A stretch of DNA of 64,000 nucleotides. Origin: Archilochus colubris. Lineage: Eukaryota > Chordata > Aves > Apodiformes > Trochilidae. The stretch lies in the NCBI GenBank assembly GCA_023079485.1, contig CM041086.1, forward strand, positions 17,988,401 to 18,052,400, given 5' to 3'. The translations under genes were made by a program, and so were the position numbers. The first letter of the stretch is position 1. Every line of letters begins with the position of its first letter. Under the pieces are notes generated by a model that saw only the letters and a list, made by a program, of their open reading frames with translations, had not been told where the DNA came from and made no database searches. Positions 1 to 12,035 of the stretch are shown here, in pieces.

Positions 1-833
1 TTCAGCTGCTTCCATCCGTGTTCACTGGCTCATGTCATTTGCCATTACCTTTTAATGACCCAGCTACTGCTGAGCCATGTCTGCTTCAGTCAGCTGGACC
101 CTCTGCTGAAAGGAGGCAGCAGTGCTGCTTGCAAAAGAACAGATGCTGCAGTTCTGTCATTGTTCAATGCCCTTTGTTAGGTATTATTGTTGCCTTTTTC
201 TCCCTTTTATTAACTGTCACCTGAAAATCTATGTTACCATTCCCTGTGCTACTATCAAGTCATGGATAGACTGTGCCAGGCTTTGAAGGAACAACACAGC
301 CTCCAAATTGCAGTAGCAATCAAAATATCCTATTAATATTTCTAACACCAAGCAGTGAGGAACTTTGGAAGGTGTCACTATTTTTAGGCAGTAAAATATC
401 CTTCTCAGTTGCCCTCTGAAGCAGGTAGCAGTTTATCAGCTTTGGGGACTGAGAAACAGAGCAATTCAATGCTGAGCAGGAAGCCTGCATCAGAGTTGGG
501 AACAGAAGCCAGGTTTCCTGGCTCCTTGCTCTTCACAAGAACACCCTCCCTTTCCCAAATGATAACACAAGGGTGATTAAGGATATGAGAAGTAGTTTAT
601 CATCTGTTTACTAAAGTGCAAACCCAAAATCTGATGGTATGAACCTCTTGTGTTGTAAATCAAGATCGAGTCCACTGCAGCCAAGGGAGTTACTCTGGGT
701 AAGTGCACAGAGAATCAGGCCTAAAATACCCACAAACATATTTTTTGAATGTAAAACCAGATATTTTGTGTTACTACAGTTAAAAAAAAAATAAAATTCT
801 AGCTTGAAGCAATGTGTTCTTCTTTCAAAACAG
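1..833 (+). other. 3' part of intron 1 of CDX4 copy A
   Basis: No coding exon is recognisable. The stretch is AT-rich and ends in an acceptor (ttcaaaacag at 824-833) directly before homeodomain exon 2. It is read as the end of intron 1, because the neighbouring copy B has its exon 1 4.7 kb upstream of the equivalent exon. Nothing resembling the CDX amino-terminal MYVS motif or the YEWMRK hexapeptide was found here, so exon 1 should lie upstream of the window. Confidence 0.75.
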
Positions 834-979
834 GTAAAACAAGAACAAGAGAGAAGTACCGAGTGGTTTACACAGATCACCAGAGATTAGAATTAGAGAA
901 GGAATTTCATTACAACAGATACATTACAATCAGGAGGAAGTCTGAACTTGCTGCAAACCTAAGACTTTCCGAGAGACAG
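834..979 (+). CDS. CDX4: CDX4 copy A exon 2 (homeodomain helices 1-2)
   Basis: The 146-bp exon follows acceptor cag at 831-833 and precedes donor gtagag at 980. It encodes the homeodomain from the [16 protein letters not shown] arm to SERQ. By eye it differs from copy B exon 2 at 17 of 146 bases, mostly synonymous. Only three residues differ: Arg/Lys in the arm, Tyr/Cys in FHYNRY, and Arg/Gly at homeodomain position 39 (NLRLSERQ). Confidence 0.95.
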
Positions 980-2859
980 GTAGAGTATGGATCACCCACC
1001 CAGGATTGCCTTTGGATTTATTATTGCTGGAGAGGAGAGAACCCTACTGGCTAAGAACACAAAAATGCTAATGCCTCTAATAACCAAATGATGCAACTGG
1101 GTTCCCCTTGCAGTAGAGGAACTCAAACTACTCAGCTGAGTGGGCTGACAGCTCTGTTTGGATTCTTTTTCTAAATATCCCATCAGTTCTATTTCAGGTC
1201 TCCTCACGACCTCAGAGAGCTGTGCAACAAGACAGAAAAAGCAAACACCAGCCTTCCATACAGTCCTGTTCTTAAAAACAAGAGTGTAAAAATGTCAACA
1301 AAATCCTGCCTGCATTCTCTCTGTTTTACTGGAGTAGTGATAACAGGGACAAATTTTTGCCAAAATTTATAAAGTGGAAGTCTTGGTGCTGCTGAAGTCA
1401 ATAGAAATTCTGTAACCAATTGCAACAAGGTCAGGCTTAGCAGGGAATGGAAGTGATGAACTCAGGTATGTTCAGGACACAAAGGTGTTTGCTTCCTTGG
1501 CTGCCTTTGTTAATGATTTCCTACACACTTGGGACTCCTTTCTCCTGCCCCGATTTCCTCCCATCCTTTCCAAGTTCCACTTCTGTTCCCACAATGTGAA
1601 CCACAACAGAATCCTTTCTCTGGAACTGTTCTGTGCCCTGTTCTCCAGTCCCAAACTTGGCAATGCCTGTGCCACCCCCTACCAAAGCCAAGCAGCTGCA
1701 TGGCCTCTGGCTCTCCAGCCTTTCAGGTGGCTCACGAACCCACTCAGATAAGATGCCAAACCAGATCTCACACAGAGACACCCATGACAAGAGCAGAGCC
1801 CACACTCAGTCCCATTGTACTTGGAAGTTTCTTGATGCAGTACCCTAGAGTAAGCAGAAAACCAGAAAATTAACAGCTTTTCTGAAGGAACTTGATTAGA
1901 TTTCAGATGCAATGTGCTCTGCTGCCTTGTCTATCTGCAAACCATCACAGCAGTTTTCTCAGTCACTTACTACTCAGGGTCATTAACTGATGATCATACC
2001 TGATTCACCAGTTTTTCAGGGATCCTACTGAGCAGGGATAGCCCAAAATCCACCCAGTTGTAGCACTGTTCATACAGCTTCAACTTGTTTTACACAGCAC
2101 AGGCTGAAAGTGCTTAGAGAAATGGAGAAGCAAATACCTATTTTGGAAATATTTCTCAGTCTGCTGCTGAATGCAAGCATTCAGATATTGAAAATTAAAT
2201 TTTTTTCAACCTGGCATAAAAATACACTGTGTATTTATATTTTTTATTTAAAAAATATTAAGGTTTTAATGTCCTTTATATACAAAGTAATTCCACATTA
2301 CTTCACATATTTAAAGATATGAGTATTAATATATCTAAATAATTTATTTAAAATAAAATAAACACCTCCTAAAACTAAAACACTGAAAAACTTTTTTTTA
2401 ATCAAATTATTAATACAAATGTTACCAGATAGGAAAGATTACCTGCATGAAAAACAAGCAAGCAGCTCTTTTGTCTCAGTTTGCCACTGCCTTTCTGGCT
2501 GGTCCTCATGCAGTTGATATTTCCTATGACCTTTGTCTGTGTACATAAAGGACCCCACTGCATTCATTAGAAACTGAAAAAATTTTTTCTCTGCCCCTCT
2601 GCAGGTGAAAATCTGGTTCCAGAATCGTCGAGCCAAAGAAAGGAAATTAATGAAGAAGAAAATGACTCATTTTGATGGCAGCAATCTCGGCTCTATGCAG
2701 AGTGACTCTGGCTCAGTGAGCCCCATGCCAGTTCCTGACCAACAGACTCATTCGGAAATGCCCGGTTCTTTATTCCCACCTCCACCTCCTCCACCTCCAC
2801 TTCCCATGAATGGTTTGCAGCACAACGGGAACCTGCAGCAGGTGGTGGCCTCTCAGTAA
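834..2859 (+). CDS. CDX4: CDX4-type caudal homeobox gene, copy A (partial, exons 2-3)
   Basis: This is a sequence-specific nuclear transcription factor of the caudal ParaHox family; family members control posterior axial patterning and HOX gene expression. Exons are 834-979 and 2605-2859, separated by a 1625-bp intron, giving about 133 residues and a stop at 2857-2859. Exon 2 enters in phase 1 (G|GT codon) and ends in phase 0 after ERQ. Exon 3 opens with [14 protein letters not shown], so the homeodomain is split before its residue 45, as in copy B. The carboxy-terminal tail has [19 protein letters not shown] and QQVVASQ, matching the CDX4 tail pattern rather than the glutamine-rich tails of CDX1 or CDX2. 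An octaproline run is inserted after LF. Splice sites are canonical and no frame break is seen, so it looks functional. Exon 1 is outside the window. The CDX4 name is inferred from the tail and from adjacency to copy B. Confidence 0.88.
2605..2859 (+). CDS. CDX4: CDX4 copy A exon 3 (recognition helix and tail)
   Basis: The exon follows a polypyrimidine acceptor (tctctgcccctctgcag, ending 2604). It encodes 84 residues and stop TAA. The recognition helix is intact, with Trp48, Phe49, Gln50 and Asn51 in WFQN. Downstream are a basic [12 protein letters not shown] stretch, a Ser-rich QSDSGSVSP block, a run of eight prolines and the terminus QQVVASQ. Confidence 0.95.
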   Translation: MKIWFQNRRAKERKLMKKKMTHFDGSNLGSMQSDSGSVSPMPVPDQQTHSEMPGSLFPPPPPPPPLPMNGLQHNGNLQQVVASQ

Positions 2860-5800
2860 GGCTGCCTGAAGAGCTGCTGCCTAAGGAACACTAAAAAACC
2901 ACCACTACACGGAGCACTACAGTAGGAAAGCCAGAGGAAAGCTGCAGCTGTTTTGCAGGAGTCCCCAGCCACGAACACAGTTCTGGGCACAGAAGCTTTA
3001 AGTACAGTAAAACCAAGAGCCACTTGCCAGGGCTGCAGGACAGGGCAAGTTCCCAAGGGCAACAGGACTGCTGTGTGCCAGGAGTCCTGGTTGCAGGGAG
3101 CCTCTGCAGGAGGATGCCATGGCTCTGTGCCACAGGACAAGCATCCCTCCAGCCACACGGCAGGCAGGTGACACTGGGAGGGAGCAGAGCTGAGGACCAG
3201 ATTCAGCCACTTGTTACAGTTCACTGCAGACACAGAGAGAAAAATATACAATTTTTAAAAAAGCACAAAATGGGCCACAGGAATGACATCCCTGAGGCAG
3301 TCAGGGCAGCTGTGTGCAAGCATTCTGTCTGTCCCTCGTCCCTAGGTAGAGGGTACATTCCTTCTTCTTTGATCCCCAAACAGGCTCCAGCTGCTCATTT
3401 CATAGACTTTACACGTGGATCTGGAGAAATGAAATCCTGGCTTCTATGTTTTGATTCACTCGATAGAAAATCTGGGGCATGGTGCTTGCACTCACTGCAT
3501 GCTAAGGGTAAGGGCCAGGGATGAGGTTTTTGGATTTTTTTGGTTTTGTCTGGAATGCTCCAGACAAATGCCCAATGCCCCATGCACAGGTATGAACATG
3601 CACTCTTCAATCTTACCATCAATGTCTCAAAAGCACTCTGGAATTGTGAATCTTGGCCCAAGTTAGTTTTTGATACAGGAAAAAATCATGTTAGGCTCAC
3701 TTTGTGTAATGAAAGAAAGAGAGAAGAGAGGAAAATCCTTTTAAAAAGTGCAGTTATTTTAAAAAGTGACTGCACTTCTGGAGACAGATATGGATAAAGT
3801 GAACAGCTCGTGGATAAAAATGCAAGTTGCATTCAAGTAATTTTAAATTTGGCCAACTTTTCAGAACTACTGTGACACTAAAAAAATAAATAATCTGAGA
3901 AGCCAAATTAAGGTAAAACAAAGCAAACATCTATTTCACTTAAATATAAGCTCTCAGCAATTCTTAAGTGGGTCTCGTTTCCTGAAGTGCTGATCACTTC
4001 CATTCTAAGCAGACTTTGGTAGGTAAGCAGTACTTAAGAAGAACCTGGCTAGTTACTTCCTAACATGACTATCAATCCCATGGGCATAACTTTTGTCTGC
4101 AAAAAGGGAAACCTTGTAAGCACACAAGTGACTGGGAATTTATACCCTCATTGCCAAAAGCAGTTTAGAAATTTAGGATGCCTGTTCTCACTAATTTTTA
4201 TCAAGGTGTCCTCCTAAACATCTCTCACTGTTGCAAATAAGACTTAGAGCATGAAGTCATTTAGGCACTACATTCTTGGGGTTTTTTTCCCTTAATTATA
4301 ACAGATAGTACTATTAGATCATAAAAATGTTGGTAATGTGGAATTACTTTGTATATAAAGAACATTTAAATAAATGACATTTTCATAATCATTTTCCAAT
4401 GTGGTATCAGCTACTGTAGCAAGTTATCATCCATTTTCATGATTAGTCTGGTGTTGAACTGTGATATCAAATTTAAAAGCAGGCTGATGGTAAAAAAAAG
4501 CTTTCAAAAAGTAGATCAGGATTGCTTAGGAAGCTGGCAGTTTTCACTGTTTCTGAATGTTACCATTTTATGGTTCCAAGAAGGACATCACTGAATAAGA
4601 GTAAAGTTCCAACTTTAAATGGACACATACCTACATTGTAAGTTTTCCATTCTACCCTTTCACAATGCTGCTCCATTTTCTGGCAACAGCTCTATGAGGC
4701 TTTGCATAGGTGACACAAATGAGATGAAGAAGCTGCAATTCAAAGTTCAGCAACAGAAATTCTACTGATTTCCACACACCATGAAAAGTGGAACACAACA
4801 AACAGCATGTGGGAACAAAAGTGAGTTACCATCCATAGTGATGAGCATGGCAACCTAACTAAAACCACTGGCTTCCCAAGAGAGATATCCATTGGATATG
4901 TCCAAAAAAGGAGCATGTTGGAACCACACAGAGCAGCCATTCTGTCTACAGAGGGAGATGGGAGAGGTATTTTACCTACAGTTCATACATACACACATGG
5001 ATTTCTCTTCAGAGACTGAAAAAGGTTAAACAAGATCATCCTCACATTGGCCAGTTGTACAGAATTATGTTTGCATTCTAGAGCAAAACCAGTAAATTTT
5101 TCCAGATTTAGACTTTCAAAAGGTAAGAATGCAGAAGAAAACTTTGTTTTGAACTGACATATGATAATTTAGGACCTAGTTCTAGCTAAGTGCACAGAAC
5201 CCTGGCCCTAGGGTTTTGCAGGATCAAGTTCATAGCTACCTGTTTTAATCACATTTCCATGACAGTTAAATTTTGCATTCTAATTTTAAAAAGGAAATAG
5301 AAAAAATCCCAACAAGAAGGAACTTTAAGAAAAGAAATACAGCTGAACACAACTTCCTTCTCCTTAGAATTATTTAAACATCATTCAAAGAGAGTGGGAT
5401 CTGGCAAAATGACCTGGTTTATCTTGTTTACATGTAGAAGAGTTATTGAGGGAGATAAGTGACTACTTTGAAGATCTGCTTCGTTTCTGTTCTAGTTTGC
5501 TGAAAGCATGCTTGCTATAGGTTGCTATGTGTTTCCAATCAGAAGTTGTTAAGTACACAAAATAAGGTTGGATTTTATTTGCAGAAGCACATTGTTCAAA
5601 GGTTAAAATTTATTGCTCCAAAAGCAGTATCTATAAACCAGGGCAATACCTTAGAGATTATTAACCCTCTAGTTATGCCAGTAGCTGTTTTAAGTAGTTC
5701 AATTTTTTTGTAAAATGTACCACCCACCTATTCAACTAAATATTTTGTGTGCTTTAATCATTCAAATAGTTTCCCAGCAAAATTAAAAGAAAGTTATTTT

Positions 5801-8800
5801 TTTCTGAGGAGCTTGTGTAGACCTACTGCTTAGATGCTGTACTGCAGAGAATTCAAAGTGAGACAATTGGAGCCAAATCAACTGAAATTCTTTTGGTCCA
5901 AGTGTGAGCCATGAGATACTGGTGCCAGTCCTCAGAATAATACTTACTTTCTTCCTGACTCTGGGTATATCATATAACCTATCACTTTTATCACATCTGA
6001 AAACTAGGGACACTAAAGCAGAGTTGCTGTGAAGATTGATTGGCTGTTAGCAAAGTGCCTTGAAGAAGAAAAGCATACCTCAGACTACATCACAAGAATA
6101 TCTAAGCCCTTAATCCTAATCGTGATGAAAAGAATTGATATATCCAATTTTCAGAGGAATTCACTAACCTTTAAACCACATTACCCAGCAAGGACTGTGA
6201 TCAGTGCAGTACAAAAAGGTCAACTTCTTGTGTAGCAAACAGGACCTTCTACCAAAACTTTATGCAAGCAGGCAAAATACACAATTAAAAATGCCATTTT
6301 TAAACAAAAAACCCCTTCAACTATGCAGCATCTGCAATTACCAAAGAGCCATGCAATCATTAACATACCCATGAGGGAGGATCAAGTATGTGCTACCTTC
6401 TACCCAAGTAGCAGATCCAAAAATATAGTTTCTCCTGGCTCCTAACAGCAAAACTAAAAAGCATACTCCTACTTCAGCACACTCATGGGCTTTGCTGGTG
6501 CTGCACAGGCACGAGTGACATGTCCCTGCACATGGTTTGCACAGCCAGTCACACTGGGGAACGTGGGGGATGGTCCCAGTTGGACACAGTACTGTGCAGA
6601 CATCACTGGGGAAAGGAACAGGCACGGGTTTTATGAGGAAAATGTTGTCCACCTGTTTCCATCCTGAACGAGCACAAATACTTGCTTGGATTTTTTCTAA
6701 CAAACTCTGCTCTGAGAGGGATCACAATAAATGAAGAGGTTCCATTCAGATATAAACTGCAAGGTTTTGGTATTCTGAGCTACACTAACCAAATAAACAC
6801 CAGTGAAGGATTATTTGCTCTTCAATTCATAAAAAAATCTATTTCACCTGGAGTTCCCATGCAGACTCTGCAACTCCTGCCATATTCAGTCTACCTGTTG
6901 AGCAGCAAGGAATATTCTTATTACCACCAGTATTGATTTTGTAGTAGGATCTAAATGATTTAGATTTCAGAATAGTAAGACCCTCCTTTAGCTCCAGACC
7001 ATTCTTTCCTGGCAAGTATCCCACTGATGCAGATCACACAGAGAATACAGTTACTATTTGCAATAAAATGCAAAACTTAACATGAAGAAATGAAAGAGAA
7101 GTCATTGGTAGCAGCAGTTAGAAAGGCTGTAGTGGAATAGATAGAAGGGCTGATACAATCATCATGTTCCCAGGTAGTCACTTTTCATCATTTTTTGAAA
7201 GGATTTGTTAACAACCAAAACTTCATAGCATGGAATTAAAAATGAAACCACTGAGGAAGGCTTCAAGGGCAACTGACTTTTTCATTTCTGCTGTTGATCT
7301 CTTATGAAACATTAGGGATCAGAGCAACACACAGCACAGAACTGAGATCTGTGATATATCCATCTTTTTTCCCCCGAGGAGCTCATTTCAGCAAATGAAA
7401 ATCTTTTGGCTACTGCTGTTTGCTCAGCTCTCCAGGCTGTGCCACATCTGTCCATAGGGAGATAAAATTAGGCAAATGCTTGCACTTCAAGCCCCCAGAA
7501 ATGAGATGTAGCTGGGGTGTTGCACACTAAACTGGCCCAGCTAAAAAGAATAAATAAACTTTTCTGAAGCTTTGTGCTTGTAGAATCTTCAGAAGCATCT
7601 GCCTTCCTTCATGACTAGTCAGACTTATATCCAACTTGTTGGGCTGACCTTTCCTCAAGGATTATACAGCTAACTATTAATGTGAGGAGGAACGGGGGGG
7701 TGTGCAAAGCCCAGCTATTTTTGAACGAAGGGACAACAACACTTCCAAAAAACTGCAATAAAACTACCAGCAGTACATAGTTCACTCACAGAGTCCTTAG
7801 GAAGCCATTCCATTGAAATTCCAAGGATGCAGTTACAAAGCTACAGGCAAGAAGGATTCCTAAGCCTGATGTTACTGATGTGTTATTAGAATGGTCATCT
7901 GGAGGCAACAAACATCTATTCTGTCACCTCAGCCAGAATGGGACACACTCAGCTCACCTCCTTTTTTTGCCTCAGAAACAAAACCCCAGATCCATTTTGT
8001 GAACTTTTCAGGCTTAAGAGGTGGTCAGATTTGTTTCTTCTTATCTCCACATAAAAGGAAGAGTAACTTTATGACTAAGGGTTACTAATAAAAACTATCA
8101 CAGGTATAAACACCTTTAATATCAGCAAGTGTTGTACAGACCAGTTTTAATCTAACAGTAGTCACCAAAATTGCTGCTATAATGGCTGTCATTAAAACAT
8201 TTAATTGCACATATGTGATTATATTATTACATGGTTAGGAAAGGCTTTTTAGAACAGCACACATGCCATAGTGCACCATCCACACTGCCTGTATAAACAG
8301 AACTTTAATAGCTCTGATGCTTATCACTATGCTTGCTATTATTGCTAGATTTTCATCAACCACTTGTTAGAAAACTAGAAAATTTTCTTCCCCAAAGATC
8401 TCAAAGTACATTTAATTTTATATTCATTCAACTTCAACAAGCACTGAGGCAACTTCTGCAGACACTGGCTAAGCAGATAAATTACACAGAGCATTTTCAT
8501 GGGTGGAGGAAAAGAAATGGAAAATTATAACCTTGGAGTTCAGTTATTCTGGCAATCCACCTCTCTGAAGCATTCCAAAGAGCACAGCACTCGTGGTGCC
8601 AATACCACACAGATCTTTCCTGTTCTGTCTTTAGGAGACACTGCAGAAAATAGTATAACTACAAACCTCTGTATGGATGAGATTTCTGGATGTCTAGCCC
8701 ACTACCTCAGAACTGCTCTCACTCTCCCACCATCCCAGCAAGTCCCCTTAGTGTGTGGTCATTTCCACAAGCACTTTGCTCAGGCATAGGCAGCACATTC

Positions 8801-11365
8801 ACCCTTCCTCTGCCACCAGCAATTCACTGCCATCCCCTCACAGTAGAAATTTGAACAAGGAAAGGCAGATACACACACCCTCCCCCCCTGGTTTTTTTTT
8901 TCCTCCTGACAGCAATTTCTTACTAAAATTGTTCCTGGACTCCCGTGCAACTTACTGCTACACACTGAGGATGCACTGGTTCTGTAGCTCTGAAAATACT
9001 GACAGGAAGGACATGAACATGGCCAAAAAATTCCTCTTGGCAAGGCAGACTCAGATTAACAGTTAATTAGCTCTCAAAAAACATCAACCCCAAAATTTTG
9101 GTAGCTTCAAACTACTGGACTAGATACAAAAGAATGGGTCCTTTTCAATACATCCATATGGCTCTGTTCCAGTAAATGGGAGGCATAAGATCATTTGAAT
9201 CTTTCTTTTTAGTTATCTTATTCTCACTTTGGTGTTAAAAATCTGCAGTCCTACCCAATCTTATCCTGCTATGTAAATCTTTTTAAACAAAATGCAGTAT
9301 TCAAAGTTTACTATTGTTAGCCAGTATCAAATCAGTGTAGCAATTCCCCATTGGTGTATCTTGATCTAATTACGTTCTGGAAAGAATCGAAATAGATCTA
9401 AAGAAAATTCAGATAATGGAACAGGCAAAACAAGAAAGGGAAAGGAGGAGCATAAACAAAAGATAAAAGAAGAACAGAGAATAAAGGATAAAGCTCTGAG
9501 ATACAAAAATAGGATTAGGTGATACTGAAATTGTGGGGGGTATGCACGGAGACATCCCATAAAGGAAGACTAAGGATTAAAAATGTTTCCATCATTTCAT
9601 GCATTCTGTGAAATTAAATGCCATTCACTGAGGTGTGTTCAGGAGAGGTCAAACCATGTGTCTGATCTGAACTCCATGACCAACCAATGCTGATGTGTCA
9701 GACAGACACCAACCTTCACCTCCTCTGAATCTGGGAGCTCTGCACCACACAGAGCCATGCCTCAGAATTCAGCTCCTGGCATCATGCTCACAAATAGGCC
9801 AGAGATGCCAAGGATACTCTCCCCCCCAGGAAACATATCCTCTTTGATTTGGATGACATCAGGGGAGTACTTTGTTCATTTTTAGTACACGCCAGCACTA
9901 AAAAGTCTGTGGGCTCTCAAAAATTGCATCACAACTCCTTTTCTTTCAAAGATGAAGGGAAAAACTTTCTCCTGGTTTTCTTTATAATGTCTATTTGTAT
10001 GAAGGAACACCAATCACAGATCTTACTTCTTCCATGTCCCATCCCATGATGCAACTTTCCTCAGCGTTCTCAGGATCCCAAGGATTAATAAAGAAATCTG
10101 TACAGTTTGCAAAGCTAATTATAAAGATACTGATACACTCCTCAATAAAAATTATTATTCAAGAAAAACAGGAAAAAAAAAAAGAACTCAAACCAGAAGA
10201 GGAATATCTTTCCTCTGTTTAAGTACACACTTAGAATCCTTCAATGCTGGAATTAGAAGGGATGTGTGAATACAAGTAGTGTCAAAATACAAAGGATACT
10301 GAATGAAACCCCACACCTTTGTAAAGGGAAACAACTCAATGTAATTTGCACCTCTTTTGCAAGAATAGCCCTTGACAAATAGCTTATTGCAAAGAAATCC
10401 ATCCAAGATAAAAATGGATCTCATTCCCTCTACCAGTTGTACCAGACAGCCATATAGAGGTAATTCTCAAGTCATGAGGTACAGGTTTAGCTCTCCCATG
10501 CAAATGCCAGGGTTTTAATAATGATGTAAAATCACCTTCAGAGTATTTTTGCTCAGTGGGGATGCTTACAAATGATCTGGAGAGGACCTGTGTGTCAGGC
10601 GCTTCACAGAAAAGCATCAAGGCAGTTCTGATCCACTAATGTGATAACCCAGATGTTTCTCCCTGCTGACTGCACTCACCTAAGCTGCCACCACTGAAAA
10701 CAGACACAGCAGTTGCAGATAAAGGTTGTCTTCAGTTTGAAACAGAATCCAACAGTATTACTGGGCCTGAAAAAAGACTTTTTCCACTACTTCTTTGCAA
10801 TCATTTTCTTTGTACTTCTAACAGCATTTTTCTTAGGAAGATTTATTGTCTGCTTTTTAAAATTTATCAGTTTGCAATGGCCATCAGATGAAGGGATCTC
10901 TTTAAGCCACTCTGTATGGGGAGAGCATGAACATGTTCATTAGAGTCTTAATTTCTCCCCTGATGGAAAATCACTTACAAACATCAATAATGAAGGGAAA
11001 AATGTTGAGACAGTTATATTGAAGACATACTGATAACAAGGTGCTCTGTATTCTGAATTTTCTGACTTGCAGTTATTCAAACTGACTGTGTCCTTTAATC
11101 TAAGTAAAAGTGAGACTTTTTTTTTTTTGAGAAACTGAATAACAGATTTACTTCTTGATTGAAAATACAACACAAAATATTGCTGTTATAGTTCCCACTG
11201 TCTTTTCTTTAAAAAGATCTATTTACCAAGTTACAAACACAAGCAACTGTTGCATCACCTTACAGTAGTGGAATCACTGTTGAATATCAGGGGAGGGTAA
11301 TAGGATAGATAAAAGTTCTTTAAAAGAGAAAGCACCAGAACTAGCAGAAAGGTGGGGTGGGTCAG
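2860..11365. other. Intergenic interval between the two CDX4 genes
   Basis: No gene is supported in these 8.5 kb; all open frames are under about 135 codons and look random. The proximal part is probably the copy A 3' UTR. AATAAA signals occur at 3885-3890 and 4369-4374, but I cannot tell which is used. The rest is AT-rich unique sequence without an obvious interspersed repeat. Control elements for either CDX4 gene could lie here, but none is identifiable by reading. Confidence 0.55.
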
Positions 11366-11605
11366 CCCTTCATTTGAATGTAAATGTAATTATGAGGCAG
11401 GCAGTTAGGCTGACGTCAGACAAGATCTTGGTAAACCATTACCACCAGCACCTGGTAACTCAGTTGATAATAAAAGAGGATGAAGTAGAAGATTCCAAGC
11501 AGAGTGGCATTATTAGGGAAAATCAAACACAATTGTTTCGAAGCAGAGAAAGAGAAAACAGAAGAACAAGATGTTGTGACAAGGCATTTACAGTCTGTGA
11601 CCATC
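11366..11605 (+). promoter_or_regulatory. Candidate promoter and 5' leader of CDX4 copy B
   Basis: The 240 bp upstream of the start codon contain several motif matches. A POU-type imperfect palindrome atttgaatgtaaat lies at 11372-11385. A perfect palindromic cAMP-response-element core TGACGTCA lies at 11411-11418. A TATA-like aataaaag lies at 11469-11476. If the last is used, transcription would begin near 11500 and the leader would be about 105 nt. There is no CpG island, unlike the CHIC1 and FIP1L2 starts. Motifs are seen directly; their use is inference. Confidence 0.45.
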
Positions 11606-12035
11606 ATGTATGTGAGCTCCCTCTTGGATAAAGAAACCAGCATGTATCCAGGATCCGCAAGGGGTAACAACAACCTGCCAGTGCAAAACTTTGTGTCTAC
11701 TCCACCTTATTCAGATTACATGGGATATCATCATGTGCCAGCTCTGGACACCCATGGACAGCCTGCAGGGACCTGGGGATCTCACTACGGCCCACAGAGG
11801 GAGGACTGGAACGCTTACGGCCCAGGACCTTCCAGCACGGTTGCTGCTGCCCAGCTCAATGGCTCATCTCCTGGGCAGGGCTCCTACAGTTCTGCTGATT
11901 ACAGCTCCCTCCATCCCGCTGGAGCTGGGGGGTTACCTCCTGTAGAAACAATTAATACACAGCAAATCTCTCCCACCAGCCAAAGGCACAGCTCTTACGA
12001 ATGGATGAGGAAAACGGTGCAAGCTAACACTACTG
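11606..12035 (+). CDS. CDX4: CDX4 copy B exon 1
   Basis: It encodes residues 1-143 plus the first base of Gly144. Donor gtgagt begins at 12036. It contains the MYVS start, [13 protein letters not shown], a Ser/Gly/Tyr-rich activation region and the YEWMRK hexapeptide. Reading through the donor stays open to 12103 but gives a tail unlike any CDX protein. Confidence 0.95.

Noticed and set aside
18..224. 68-codon + strand open frame as exon 1 of CDX4 copy A
   Set aside because: It has no CDX motif (no MYVS, no YEWMRK hexapeptide) and no phase-1 donor that would join to exon 2.
3024..3524. 166-codon + strand open frame after CDX4 copy A
   Set aside because: No recognisable domain and a random composition; it probably lies in the 3' UTR of copy A.
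11504..11605. In-frame upstream ATG extending CDX4 copy B by 34 residues
   Set aside because: CDX proteins begin MYVS; the extension resembles nothing in the family and probably includes the leader.
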